Of a DNA stretch of 64,000 nt, positions 26,245-34,536 are shown piece by piece. The stretch lies in NCBI RefSeq assembly GCF_002102395.1, contig NZ_LQPZ01000016.1:62001-126000 (forward strand), given 5' to 3'. A model generated the notes under the pieces. It was not told the origin of the DNA. It made no database searches and worked only from the letters and a program-made list of their open reading frames with translations. Both the position numbers and the translations under genes were made by a program. Source of the stretch: Mycolicibacillus trivialis. Lineage in GTDB: Bacteria; Actinomycetota; Actinomycetes; Mycobacteriales; Mycobacteriaceae. Each line of letters opens with the position of its first letter. Within the stretch, counting starts at the first letter, position 1.

Positions 26245-26811
26245 TTACGGCGTGGCGCCGAGCGCCCGCAGCACGAACCGTTCGATCGCGTCGGCGGGCA
26301 GGTCGCGCGGCCCGAGGCAGGCGTGGATCAGCGACAGGGTGGCGGTCATGTCGTCGACCACGAACTGCTGCTCAGCGATGCCGGCGTCGAGGATCTCCCG
26401 CAACACCGCCTCGATGGCGGCGACGTGCTCGCGGATGGCGCCCATCGTCTCGGCCGACAGGGCGCCGTAGAGCTGACGGCCCAGGCCCATGTGAAATTTC
26501 TCGCCCGCGTCGACCTGGTGCCGGATGTAGACCCGCAACCGGTCCACCGGGCTGTCGACCTCGGCGAGCCGGGCCCGCAGCCCGGCGATGTAGCGGCTGG
26601 TCTCCTGCGACGCGAACGCCACCACCACCGCTTCCTTGCTGGGGAAGTGGTGGTAGATCGCGGTGCGGCCCAGTCCGGCCCCGGCGGCCAGTTTGGCCAT
26701 GGTGATCGCGTCGAAACTCTGCTCGGCCATCAGCGTGGCGAACGCGTCGAAGATGCGCTGTTGGATGCGCTCGCGGTGTTCTTCGACCGAGTCGCCAATG
26801 ATCCGGGGCAC
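26245..26811 (-). CDS. TetR-family regulator of heme oxygenase (inferred)
   Basis: A 188-residue TetR protein. The DNA-binding domain spans residues about 12-60 (RIQQRIFDAFATLMAEQSFD, AGLGRTAIYHHFPSKEA). The ligand domain includes a His-rich short stretch (YIRHQVDAGEKFH), which could matter if the ligand is heme, but this is conjecture. GTG start at 26811. It is the gene immediately upstream of heme oxygenase on the same strand. The double palindrome in between is the obvious target. Confidence 0.87.
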   Translation of the reverse strand: MPRIIGDSVEEHRERIQQRIFDAFATLMAEQSFDAITMAKLAAGAGLGRTAIYHHFPSKEAVVVAFASQETSRYIAGLRARLAEVDSPVDRLRVYIRHQVDAGEKFHMGLGRQLYGALSAETMGAIREHVAAIEAVLREILDAGIAEQQFVVDDMTATLSLIHACLGPRDLPADAIERFVLRALGATP

Positions 26812-26878
26812 GCCGCGACTCTAGCCCGGACCGCCGTTCACCGGGGCGAACAGCGCCGGCGCCGATACCATCGGCCAG

Positions 26879-27535
26879 ATGGTGAGGAGCCGGGGCCGCC
26901 TGCGGGCAGCCAGCGTGATCGCGGTATGGGCAGTGCTGGGGGCCGGGTGCACCCAGGTCGTCGACGGGCGGGCGGTCACCGAGACCCCGCCGCTGGTGGT
27001 CGGCGTCGCCGACGTCGAAGGCGTCGTCGGCGCGCAACTGGCCAACACCACCGCCGACCGGGTGCCGCCCGGGCCGGTGACGGTCGACCCGGCCGACTGC
27101 GCGGTCGCCGCCGGCCCGTCTACCACCGCCGTCTACACGCCGGGATGGAGCCAGTACCACCTGGTCACCATGCAGGAAGCCGCGGATCGGTGGGATCACT
27201 CGGTGACCCAGACGGCCGGCAAATACCCCGACGACGCCGCCGCGTCCGGGGTGTTCAGCGCGCTCACCGCCGGGTTGCGGGCCTGCACGCGCGCGACCGC
27301 CACCGACGCGCTCGACGACTCCACCGCCGAGTGGACTTTCACCGTCGAGACCCCCGACCCCGACACCACCCGCTGGACCGCCACCCAGGTCGACGCCGAC
27401 GACTGGGCGTGCTTCCGGGAGGCCCGGCGCACCGGATCCTGGGTGGTGCAGACCGCCGTCTGCCAGGTCGGCAACGGCGCCCCCGCGGCCACCGATCTCC
27501 TCGACCGGTTGGCCGAGAACGTGGCCGGCACATGA
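26879..27535 (+). CDS. Lipoprotein with PknH-type sensor-like domain
   Basis: A 218-residue exported protein. The signal ends in a lipobox (AVLGAGC, Cys at residue 24). The mature part has the pattern of mycobacterial PknH_C/LpqQ-like extracellular domains: paired Cys (DCAVAAG, LRACTR, WACFREAR, TAVCQVG) and the WTFTVETPDPDTTRW strand. It has an ATG start 7 nt after TACCAT (26866-26871), consistent with a leaderless mRNA. It overlaps the next gene by 4 nt. The ligand is unknown. Confidence 0.8.
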   Translation: MVRSRGRLRAASVIAVWAVLGAGCTQVVDGRAVTETPPLVVGVADVEGVVGAQLANTTADRVPPGPVTVDPADCAVAAGPSTTAVYTPGWSQYHLVTMQEAADRWDHSVTQTAGKYPDDAAASGVFSALTAGLRACTRATATDALDDSTAEWTFTVETPDPDTTRWTATQVDADDWACFREARRTGSWVVQTAVCQVGNGAPAATDLLDRLAENVAGT

Positions 27536-28086
27536 CCGCCGGACGGGTCCGGCGCTGGCTGCTGGCCGCGCTGGTCGCCGTGGTCGCGCTGGCGGCGGCG
27601 CCGTCGGCCTACGGCGACCCCGAGCCGATCAAGACCGATCCGCGCTATTCACCGCAGCTGAATTCCCGCATCGTCAAATACAACACCGCCCTCACCGAGC
27701 TCAGCATGAAGATCGACGACCTCAAGGGCCGCACCGACGACCTGTCCCGGCGGGTGCGCGAGCACAACAACGAGGTCGACTCCTACCCCGGCCACGTCGC
27801 CCCGCCCGCGGTGGCCGACCGGATCAACTCCGAGGGCGAGGCGTTGCGCGCCGAGCAGGGTCAACTCAACGCCGAGCTCGACACCCTGAAGGCCGAAGCC
27901 GATCGTCTCGAGGGCGAGCAGACCGCGATCAAGGCGGCCGTCGCGGCCGAACTCAACGCGATCATCCAGACCAATCCACCGCCGCACACCGCGCCGCAAC
28001 CCGGCAACCAGTATCAGCGCCGGCCCGGTCCGCCGCCGCCGGTGCAGCCGCAGGCCCGCGATGGTGGGAACCCGGCTCAGAAGTAG
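27532..28086 (+). CDS. Secreted coiled-coil protein
   Basis: A 184-residue protein with a signal peptide (RRWLLAALVAVVALAAAPSAYG). The mature part is mostly coiled coil, about residues 48-140, with heptad-like Leu/Ile spacing (LTELSMKIDDLKGRTDDL and ELDTLKAEADRLEGEQT), and then a Pro/Gln-rich tail. The ATG overlaps the stop of the lipoprotein gene (ATGA), so the two are co-translated. Its end overlaps the end of menB by 10 nt on the other strand. No known family is recognised. A periplasmic or cell-wall spacer is plausible. Confidence 0.78.
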   Translation: MTAGRVRRWLLAALVAVVALAAAPSAYGDPEPIKTDPRYSPQLNSRIVKYNTALTELSMKIDDLKGRTDDLSRRVREHNNEVDSYPGHVAPPAVADRINSEGEALRAEQGQLNAELDTLKAEADRLEGEQTAIKAAVAAELNAIIQTNPPPHTAPQPGNQYQRRPGPPPPVQPQARDGGNPAQK

Positions 28087-28991
28087 CGGGGGAAGGGACT
28101 CCAGTCCGGGTCGCGTTTCTGCAGGAAGGCGTCGCGACCTTCGACGGCTTCGTCAGTCATGTAGGCCAGCCGGGTGGCCTCTCCGGCGAAGAGCTGCTGG
28201 CCCACCAGGCCGTCGTCGAGCAGGTTGAACGCGAACTTCAGCATCCGTTGCGCCTGCGGGGATTTGGCATTGATCTCCGCGGCCCACTCCAGAGCGACCT
28301 TTTCCAGGTCGGCGTGGTCGACGACCTCGTTGACCGCGCCCATCGCGTGCATCTGCTCGGCAGTGTAGGAGCGGCCGAGAAAGAAGATCTCCCGGGCGAA
28401 CTTCTGGCCTACCTGGCGGGCCAGGTAGGCGCTGCCGTAGCCGCCGTCGAAGCTGCCCACGTCGGCGTCGGTCTGCTTGAACCTCGCGTGCTCGCGGCTG
28501 GCCAGGGTCAGGTCGCACACCACGTGCAGGCTGTGACCGCCGCCGGCGGCCCACCCGTTGACCAGGCAGATCACCGGCTTGGGCATGAACCGGATCAGTC
28601 GCTGCACCTCCAGGATGTGCAGCCGTCCGGCCCGCGCGACGTCGACGGTGTCAGCGGTCTCCCCGCTGGCGTACTGGTAGCCGGTGCGCCCGCGGATCCG
28701 CTGATCCCCGCCGGAGCAGAACGCCCAGCCGCCGTCCTTGGGCGAGGGGCCGTTGCCGGTCAGCAGCACCACGCCGACATCCGGCGACATCCGGGCGTGG
28801 TCGAGCACCCGGAAGAGTTCGTCGACGGTGTGCGGCCGGAACGCGTTGCGGACCTCCGGGCGGTCGAAGGCCACCCGGACCGTCGGCGTGGGAGTGCCGT
28901 CGACGACGTGGCGGTGGTAGGTGATGTCGGTCAGGTCGGTGAAGCCGGCTACCGGCTGCCACACGTCGGGGTTGAAGGGGTTGGCGGTCAC
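28077..28991 (-). CDS. menB: 1,4-dihydroxy-2-naphthoyl-CoA synthase
   Basis: A 304-residue crotonase-fold enzyme that closes the second ring from o-succinylbenzoyl-CoA in menaquinone synthesis. Signatures: FCSGGDQRIRGRTGYQYA, NGWAAGGGHSLHVVCDLTLAS and DADVGSFDGGYGSAYLARQVG with the catalytic Asp region. GTG 28991 starts right at the conserved N-terminus, and on the minus strand TACAGT lies 6 nt upstream, pointing to a leaderless transcript. The frame continues upstream without coding character. Confidence 0.95.
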   Translation of the reverse strand: MTANPFNPDVWQPVAGFTDLTDITYHRHVVDGTPTPTVRVAFDRPEVRNAFRPHTVDELFRVLDHARMSPDVGVVLLTGNGPSPKDGGWAFCSGGDQRIRGRTGYQYASGETADTVDVARAGRLHILEVQRLIRFMPKPVICLVNGWAAGGGHSLHVVCDLTLASREHARFKQTDADVGSFDGGYGSAYLARQVGQKFAREIFFLGRSYTAEQMHAMGAVNEVVDHADLEKVALEWAAEINAKSPQAQRMLKFAFNLLDDGLVGQQLFAGEATRLAYMTDEAVEGRDAFLQKRDPDWSPFPRYF

Positions 28992-29173
28992 GCCCCGACT
29001 GTAGAGTCGCCGGCCGCCGCGCCGCGAGGCGGCCGGAGCTGGACGGTGAATTCGTGCGGTCCGGCCAGCGGTTTCTCGGTTATGGTTTTCCCGGCGCCGG
29101 GGACCCTCCACGACGCCGCCGGCGACGCCGGCGCGACGCGGTCGCAGTTCATCGACGCGAGAAGGGTTCCGGC

Positions 29174-30106
29174 GTGGACGACAATCCCCAACAGCAGCAC
29201 GGGGCCGACCCCACTCAGCAGTTCGGTGCAGCCACACCGCCCGGCCCGCCGCCCGGGATGTATCAGGCGGCCCCGCCGGCCTTCGGCCACCCCGGTGCCC
29301 ATACGCCCGGCTGGCCCGGGCCGCAACCGCCGGTCGGGGCGCCGTGGCCGCCGCCGGGTTTCGGTCCGCCCGTCGGCCCGCGGTTCGGCGGGGCAACGTT
29401 CGGGTTGGCCCGGATCTCGGCGATCGTCGTGGCGGCGGCCGGTCTGCTGGCGCTCCTCGGTTCGCTGTTCTCGCTGTACACCATCACGGTCACGCCGTCG
29501 GGGGCGCAGGTGCCCGGCAACGACGCGCCGACCGGGGATATCCGTGTCGGCATCGGCTTCTACGACGCGGTGCCGGTGCTGACGCCGCCGGTCGTCGCCC
29601 AGGCGATCCCGCTGCTGCTGGTGCTGGCGGCGCTGTGTGCGGTGCCGGTGATCGCCGGCCGCGAGCCCCGGACCGCGCCGTTGGCCGCCGTCTTCGCCGG
29701 CACCGGCGCCCTGCTGGCCCTGGCGTTGACGATCAGCAGCCCGCTGCCGACGGTGGAGTTGACCGGCCAACTGCTGACCGAGTTCCAGCAGGAGACCGGC
29801 GCCAAGAACATCGACGCCCTGGTCGAGACGGTCGGCTCGGTCGGGCCGGGCGCCGGGCTGATCATGGTGCTGGTGTGCGCCCTGCTCGGGTGGGGCGCGG
29901 CGCTGGCGCTGGCGTTCAAGCGGGCACCGGCCGAGCCGGGTGCGCTGGCTGCGCCGGTGCCGCCGCTGCCGGGCGCGCCGCCGCTGCCGGGCCCGCCTGC
30001 CTCGCCTGCGCCGCCGGGCGCGCTTCCGCTACCGGGCCCGCCGGGCGCGCCGCTGCCGCCGGGTTCGCCGCTCCCGCCGGGTTCGCCGCTCCCGCCGCGG
30101 TGGTGA
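29174..30106 (+). CDS. Proline-rich four-helix membrane protein
   Basis: A 310-residue protein. The N-terminal about 75 residues are Pro/Gly/Gln-rich (GPPPGMYQAAPPAFGHP) and probably cytosolic. Four membrane helices follow (about residues 80-100, 138-158, 163-188, 230-252), with an extracytoplasmic loop between the first two. The C-terminus is a Pro/Leu/Gly repeat, including an exact 18-bp tandem duplication at 30061-30096 (GSPLPP twice). GTG 29174 with AGAAGGG upstream. It is paralogous in its helix region to the frameshifted gene that follows. Not present between menB and fadD8 in M. tuberculosis. Confidence 0.75.
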   Translation: MDDNPQQQHGADPTQQFGAATPPGPPPGMYQAAPPAFGHPGAHTPGWPGPQPPVGAPWPPPGFGPPVGPRFGGATFGLARISAIVVAAAGLLALLGSLFSLYTITVTPSGAQVPGNDAPTGDIRVGIGFYDAVPVLTPPVVAQAIPLLLVLAALCAVPVIAGREPRTAPLAAVFAGTGALLALALTISSPLPTVELTGQLLTEFQQETGAKNIDALVETVGSVGPGAGLIMVLVCALLGWGAALALAFKRAPAEPGALAAPVPPLPGAPPLPGPPASPAPPGALPLPGPPGAPLPPGSPLPPGSPLPPRW

Positions 30107-30113
30107 GCCGGCG

Positions 30114-30741
30114 ATGACCGGTCCCTACCCTTACCCCGGCTTCGGTCCGCCCGTCCGCCGGTTGCCGATTTGGCTGCCGGGGGCGCTGGTCGGCTCGGTC
30201 GCACTGGTCGGCCTGCTCGCCACCCTGTTTCCGGTGTGGGTGGTCGACGTCGGCGAGGACTACCTGCTCGGCCCCGGCGAGGAGGGGCTCGGCGGCACCG
30301 TGGTCGTGACACTCGACTTCTACAGCTGGGTGGCTTCGGCGGTGCCGGTGTTCGGGCTGATCCCGCTGGCGCTGGCTGCGGCGGTGGCGGTGGCGGCCAC
30401 CCAACTGGTCCGCGGCGTCGACCGCGGCCTGTGGGGGGGCGACGGCGGCATTGATGACGATCACCGTCGTGCTGGCCGGGACGGTGGCGCTGCGGCCAAC
30501 CCCGAAAACCGTGATCACCGGGGAGTTGGCGCGCGAGATGAGCCCTGACGACCTACAGCGGTTCGGCCCCGACTCGATGGGCGTGCCGGTCAGCTACGGC
30601 CCGGGCCTGATCGTCGCGCTGGTGTGTGTGCTGGTGGTGCTGGCGATCACGGCCTGGCAGTACCTGGCCCCGGCGCCGCGGCCGGCCGCCGCACCCGTGG
30701 CGGGCGCCGCGCCCTGGCCGCAGCCCACGGTCTGGCGCTGA
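30114..30741 (+). pseudogene. Frameshifted paralogue of the preceding membrane protein
   Basis: The ATG 30114 frame encodes YPYPGFGPPVRRLPIWLPG, three helices and ...VRGVDRGLWG, then loses its character after a run of seven G (30433-30439). The next frame resumes with a convincing helix (ATAALMTITVVLAGTVAL), an extracytoplasmic segment and a last helix (GLIVALVCVLVVLAITAWQY) ending at 30741. Removing one G restores a single protein of about 208 residues that aligns with the upstream neighbour (FYDAVPVL/FYSWVASAVPVF; GPGAGLIMVLVCALLGW/GPGLIVALVCVLVVL). It could be a sequencing error, a true pseudogene, or slippage-controlled expression. Confidence 0.75.
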
Positions 30742-30784
30742 CCGGCCTCGTCGCGCCCGAGCCGCCTCGCCCCCGCGCCGAGCG

Positions 30785-30830
30785 TGCGCACAGGTTCACG
30801 CTCGGGCTCGAACGTGAACCTACGTTCACG
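30785..30830. repeat. Dispersed intergenic inverted repeat, copy 1
   Basis: AGGTTCACG (30792-30800) and CGTGAACCT (30813-30821) form a 9-bp stem. GTGAAC/GTTCAC immediately after allows an alternative hairpin. It sits between the convergent ends of the frameshifted membrane gene and fadD8, where it may act as a terminator. It is clearly related to the copy at 33517-33564. Confidence 0.7.
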
Positions 30831-30877
30831 CTGGGCGGTGTGGGCGGTATGGGCATCCGGCCCGTCGCCGCAGCGCC

Positions 30878-32479
30878 CTAGCCGACGGCGCGCCCGGCGC
30901 CCTCCCAGAACCGGGCACGGACCGCCTTCTTGTCGGGCTTGCCCAACCCGGTCAGCGGCAGGGCGTCGACCACCACCACCTGCTTGGGGGATTGCACCGA
31001 ACCCTTGCGGTCCTTGACCGCGGCCTGGATCTCGGCGGTCATCGTCGCGATCGCCGCCTCGTCACGCGCGGCGTCCTCGCGCAACACCACCACCGCGGTC
31101 ACCGCCTCACCCCATTTGTCGTCGGGGGCACCGACCACGCAGACCTGCGCGATCGCTGGATGCTCGGCGATGACGTCCTCGACCTCGCGCGGGAAGACGT
31201 TGAAGCCGCCGGTGACGATCATGTCCTTGACCCGGTCGACGATGTACCAGAAGCCGTCCTCGTCCTCGCGGGCCATGTCGCCGGTGTGCAGCCAGCCGTC
31301 CCGGAACGTCTCGGCGGTGGCGTCGGGCAACTGCCAGTAGCCGCCGGCCAGCAGCGGCCCGGCCACGCAGATCTCGCCCGGCTCGCCCTGAGGCACCGGC
31401 TTGCCGTCCTCGCCGAGCAGCGCGGTGCGCGCGAACAGGGTGGGTCGCCCGCAGGAGGTGAGCCGCTTCTCGTCGTGATCGCCCTTCGCGAGGTAGCTGA
31501 TCACCATCGGCGCCTCGGACTGCCCGTAGTACTGGGCGAAGATCGGCCCGAACCGCTCGATGGCCTCGGCGAGGCGCACCGGGTTGATCGCGGAGGCGCC
31601 GTAGTACACCGTCTCCAGCGACGACAGGTCGCGGGTGTGCGAGTCGGGGTGATCCATCAGCGCGTACAGCATCGAGGGCACCAGCATGGTCGCGGTGATC
31701 TTCTGCTCCTCGATGATCCGCAGGATCTCGCCCGGGTCGAACTTGGGCACCACCACCATCTGTCCGCCCTTGACCACGGTCGGGGTGAAGAACGCGGCGC
31801 CGGCGTGCGACAGCGGGGTGCACATCAGGAACGTCGGGTTCTCCGGCCATTCCCATTCGGCGAGCTGAATGGTGGTCATCGCGGTGATCGACGCGGCCGT
31901 GCCGATCACCCCTTTGGGCTTGCCGGTGGTGCCGCCGGTGTAGGTCAGCCCGCCGATGTGGTCGGGTGGCAGGTCGGCCACGGTCAGCGGGCTCGCCTGC
32001 TGGCGCGCCGCGGCGGCGGTCAGGTCGACGCCGACCTCGGCCAGTTCGGCGGGCACCGGGCCGAGGGTGAGGATCTGCCGCAGCGAGTCGACCCGCTCCA
32101 GCAACGCGACCGCCCGCTCGACGAACGCCGGCGTCGGATCGATGATCAGCGCGCTGATCCCCGCGTCGGCTAACACGTAGGCGTGATCGTCGAGGGAGCC
32201 CAGCGGGTGCAGCGAGGTGCGCCGGTACCCCTGGGTCTGGCCGGCGCCGATGATCATCAGCACCTCGGGCCGGTTGAGCGACAGCAAGCCGACCGCCGCG
32301 CCGGTGCCCGCGCCGAGCTCCTCGAACGCCTGCACGTACTGGCTGATCCGGTCGGCCAGCTGGCCGCCGGTCAGCATGGTCTCGCCCAGGAACAGCAGCG
32401 GCTTGTCCCGGTGGCGCCGCAGCGCGCCGGCGAGCAGGTGTCCGGTGTGGTTGGGGTGACGCAGCAGATCGTCGCTCAT
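30878..32479 (-). CDS. fadD8: Acyl-CoA synthetase (FadD8-like)
   Basis: A 533-residue ANL-superfamily ligase that activates a carboxylic acid to its CoA thioester through an acyl-AMP. Motifs: TYTGGTTGKPKGV (P-loop, near residue 180), YYGQSEAPM, GWLHTGDMARED, VDRVKDMIVTGGFNVFP and the C-terminal lysine GLGKPDKKAV. The length and position between menB and menC match Rv0551c. The ATG at 32479 follows TAGTGT by 6 nt on the minus strand, suggesting a leaderless mRNA. A perfect 10-bp palindrome lies just upstream. Substrate chain length cannot be read from sequence. Confidence 0.9.
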   Translation of the reverse strand: MSDDLLRHPNHTGHLLAGALRRHRDKPLLFLGETMLTGGQLADRISQYVQAFEELGAGTGAAVGLLSLNRPEVLMIIGAGQTQGYRRTSLHPLGSLDDHAYVLADAGISALIIDPTPAFVERAVALLERVDSLRQILTLGPVPAELAEVGVDLTAAAARQQASPLTVADLPPDHIGGLTYTGGTTGKPKGVIGTAASITAMTTIQLAEWEWPENPTFLMCTPLSHAGAAFFTPTVVKGGQMVVVPKFDPGEILRIIEEQKITATMLVPSMLYALMDHPDSHTRDLSSLETVYYGASAINPVRLAEAIERFGPIFAQYYGQSEAPMVISYLAKGDHDEKRLTSCGRPTLFARTALLGEDGKPVPQGEPGEICVAGPLLAGGYWQLPDATAETFRDGWLHTGDMAREDEDGFWYIVDRVKDMIVTGGFNVFPREVEDVIAEHPAIAQVCVVGAPDDKWGEAVTAVVVLREDAARDEAAIATMTAEIQAAVKDRKGSVQSPKQVVVVDALPLTGLGKPDKKAVRARFWEGAGRAVG

Positions 32480-32500
32480 GAACCCACACTAGAACGTGTT

Positions 32501-32510
32501 GCAATATTGC
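32501..32510. promoter_or_regulatory. Palindrome upstream of fadD8
   Basis: GCAATATTGC is a perfect 10-bp palindrome, extended imperfectly on both sides. It is unusually AT-rich for this genome and lies 22-31 nt upstream of the fadD8 start, near the -35 position. It is a candidate repressor site; the protein is unknown. Confidence 0.4.
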
Positions 32511-32555
32511 GGCAGCCCCGCCTCGCGGTCGGTCGGCACGAGGCACGATGGGGCA

Positions 32556-33521
32556 ATGCCACCCGCCCTCGACGACCTGCTGGACCGCACCCACGTCGTC
32601 GCGCTGCCGATGCGGGTGCGGTTCCGCGGCCTGACCACCCGCGAGGTGGCGCTGATCGAGGGCCCGGCGGGCTGGGGCGAGTTCGGTGCCTTCGTCGAGT
32701 ACGACGACACCGAAGCGGCGACCTGGCTGGCCGCCGCGGTCGACGCGGCCTACCGGCCGCCGCCGCCGGCGCTGCGGGACGCGATCGCGATCAACGCCAC
32801 CGTCCCGGCGGTCCCGGCGGCCCAGGTGCCCGACGTGCTGGCCCGCTTCCCCGGCGCGCGCACCGCGAAGGTCAAGGTCGCCGAACCGGGGCAGACGCTG
32901 GACGACGACGTCGCCCGGGTGGAGGCGGTGCGGGCCCTGATCCCGACCGTGCGGGTCGACGCCAACGGCGGATGGACCGTCGAGCAGGCCGTGACCGCCG
33001 CGGCCGCGCTGACCGCCACCGGCGACCTGGAGTACCTCGAACAACCCTGCGCGACCGTCGCCGAACTGGCCGAGCTGCGTGAGCACATCACGGTTCCGGT
33101 CGCCGCCGACGAAGCCATCCGCAAGGCAGCCGACCCGCTGACGGTGGTCCGCGCCCGCGCCGCCGACGTCGCGGTGCTCAAGGTCGCCCCACTCGGTGGC
33201 GTCCGCGCTCTGCTGAACATCGCCGCGCAGATCGACATCCCGGTCGTCGTCTCCAGTGCGCTGGACTCGGCGGTGGGCATCGGCATCGGGCTGGCCGCCG
33301 CGGCGGCGCTGCCCCGCCTGGAGCACGCCTGCGGGCTGGGCACCGGCGGGCTGTTCATCGAGGACGTGGCCGAGACGCCCGGCCCGGTTGACGGGCAGCT
33401 GCGCGTGGGCGCGGTCGCCCCGGATCCGGCGCGGTTGGCCGGGTTGGCGGCGCCGGCCGTGCGACGCGATTGGTGGCTGGAGCGGATCGCCCGCTGCCAT
33501 GCGCTCACCCGCCCAACGTGA
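32556..33521 (+). CDS. menC: o-Succinylbenzoate synthase
   Basis: A 321-residue enolase-superfamily enzyme that dehydrates SHCHC to o-succinylbenzoate in menaquinone synthesis. It has the catalytic lysine pair (TAKVKVAEPG), metal ligands in VDANGGW, LEQP and VAADEA, and the second base lysine in VAVLKVAPLGG. ATG 32556 starts at the conserved N-terminus. Its TGA stop lies inside the first bases of a dispersed inverted repeat. It is divergent from fadD8. Confidence 0.94.
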   Translation: MPPALDDLLDRTHVVALPMRVRFRGLTTREVALIEGPAGWGEFGAFVEYDDTEAATWLAAAVDAAYRPPPPALRDAIAINATVPAVPAAQVPDVLARFPGARTAKVKVAEPGQTLDDDVARVEAVRALIPTVRVDANGGWTVEQAVTAAAALTATGDLEYLEQPCATVAELAELREHITVPVAADEAIRKAADPLTVVRARAADVAVLKVAPLGGVRALLNIAAQIDIPVVVSSALDSAVGIGIGLAAAAALPRLEHACGLGTGGLFIEDVAETPGPVDGQLRVGAVAPDPARLAGLAAPAVRRDWWLERIARCHALTRPT

Positions 33522-33564
33522 GCATAGGTTCACGTTCGGTGCCCAACGTGAACCTATGCGCACG
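33517..33564. repeat. Dispersed intergenic inverted repeat, copy 2
   Basis: Perfect 15-bp arms GCATAGGTTCACGTT (33522-33536) and AACGTGAACCTATGC (33545-33559) are separated by 8 nt. With one mismatch the stem reaches 20 bp (33517-33564). It lies directly at the end of menC and includes its stop codon, so it may terminate or stabilise that transcript. Related to copy 1 at 30785-30830. Confidence 0.85.
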
Positions 33565-33660
33565 GTCGAGGCGTCGCGGGCGGGTGCGACGCCTGGCGGG
33601 CCTGGGCGGGCGGCGCGAGCCGTGGCGAGCGGGCGCGACGCTTCGCGTAGCGTCACCACC

Positions 33661-34446
33661 GTGATCAATCTGGCCTACGACGTCCGCGGGGCCGGCGACC
33701 CGGTGCTGTTCATCGCCGGTCGTGGTGGTGCCGGTCGCGGCTGGCACCTGTTCCAAGCCAAGGCGTTCATGTTCGCCGGCTACCGCGTCATCACCTTCGA
33801 CAACCGCGGTGTCGGTGCCACATCCGACGCCGACGGCTTCACGATCGAGACGATGGTCGCCGACACCGCGGCCCTCATCGAAACCGTCGGCGAGGGCCCG
33901 GTGCGCATCGTGGCGGTGTCGATGGGTGCCTACATCGCGCAGGAGTTGATGCTGGCCCGTCCCGAACTGGTGCACTCCGCGGTACTGATGGCCACCCGGG
34001 GCCGAGAAGACGCCACCCGCAAGTTCTTCCGTTCCGCCGAAGCCAAACTGGCGGCCGCCGGCATCCAGCTCCCAGCTGAATACGACGCAAAATCGCGCCT
34101 GCTGGAAAGCTTTTCACCGAAAACCCTGAACGACGACGCCGCCGTCGCCGACTGGATCGCGATGTTCACCCTGTGGCCCAACACCCCCACACCCGGTTCG
34201 GCCTGCCAGCTCGGCATCGCCCCGGAGACCAACCGGCTGCCCGCCTACGCCGCGATCCGCCACCCGGTCCTGGTGCTCGGCTTCGCCGACGACGTCGTAC
34301 TGCCGCCCCACCTGAGCCGCGAAGTCGCCGACGCCCTCCCCAACGGGCGCTTCCAGGAGATCCCCGACACCGGACACCTCGGCTTCATCGAGGCGCCCGA
34401 GGCGGTCAACGCCGCCGCGCTGGAGTTCTTCGCCGCCACGAAGTGA
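33661..34446 (+). CDS. bpoC: Alpha/beta-hydrolase BpoC (MenH-like position)
   Basis: A 261-residue alpha/beta-hydrolase close to M. tuberculosis BpoC (Rv0554) along its whole length. It has the oxyanion region FIAGRGGAGRGWH, the nucleophile VAVSMGAYIAQE, an acid in GFADDVV and the catalytic His in DTGHLGF. Annotated historically as a peroxidase, but cofactor-free hydrolases of this type next to menC and menD are candidates for the MenH step. That is an inference. The GTG start follows TAGCGT (33648-33653) by 7 nt, so the transcript is probably leaderless. Confidence 0.9.
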   Translation: MINLAYDVRGAGDPVLFIAGRGGAGRGWHLFQAKAFMFAGYRVITFDNRGVGATSDADGFTIETMVADTAALIETVGEGPVRIVAVSMGAYIAQELMLARPELVHSAVLMATRGREDATRKFFRSAEAKLAAAGIQLPAEYDAKSRLLESFSPKTLNDDAAVADWIAMFTLWPNTPTPGSACQLGIAPETNRLPAYAAIRHPVLVLGFADDVVLPPHLSREVADALPNGRFQEIPDTGHLGFIEAPEAVNAAALEFFAATK

Positions 34447-34536
34447 CCGAACTCCGGTGAAGTGCCGGCCCGCGCCGCGCGTACCCCCGACGCCGTGTCC
34501 TGACCAGCGTTTTCCGCCACGCCTTAGGCTGTACCG

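Noticed and set aside
26038..27531. Long N-terminal extension of the secreted coiled-coil protein
   Set aside because: The extension crosses the TetR gene and the lipoprotein gene in other frames. The ATG at 27532 begins a good signal peptide and overlaps the previous stop as expected for an operon.
31107..33668. 853-residue frame on the minus strand covering menC and half of fadD8
   Set aside because: It is antisense to menC and out of frame within fadD8. It has no recognisable motif and is Arg/Gly-rich throughout.
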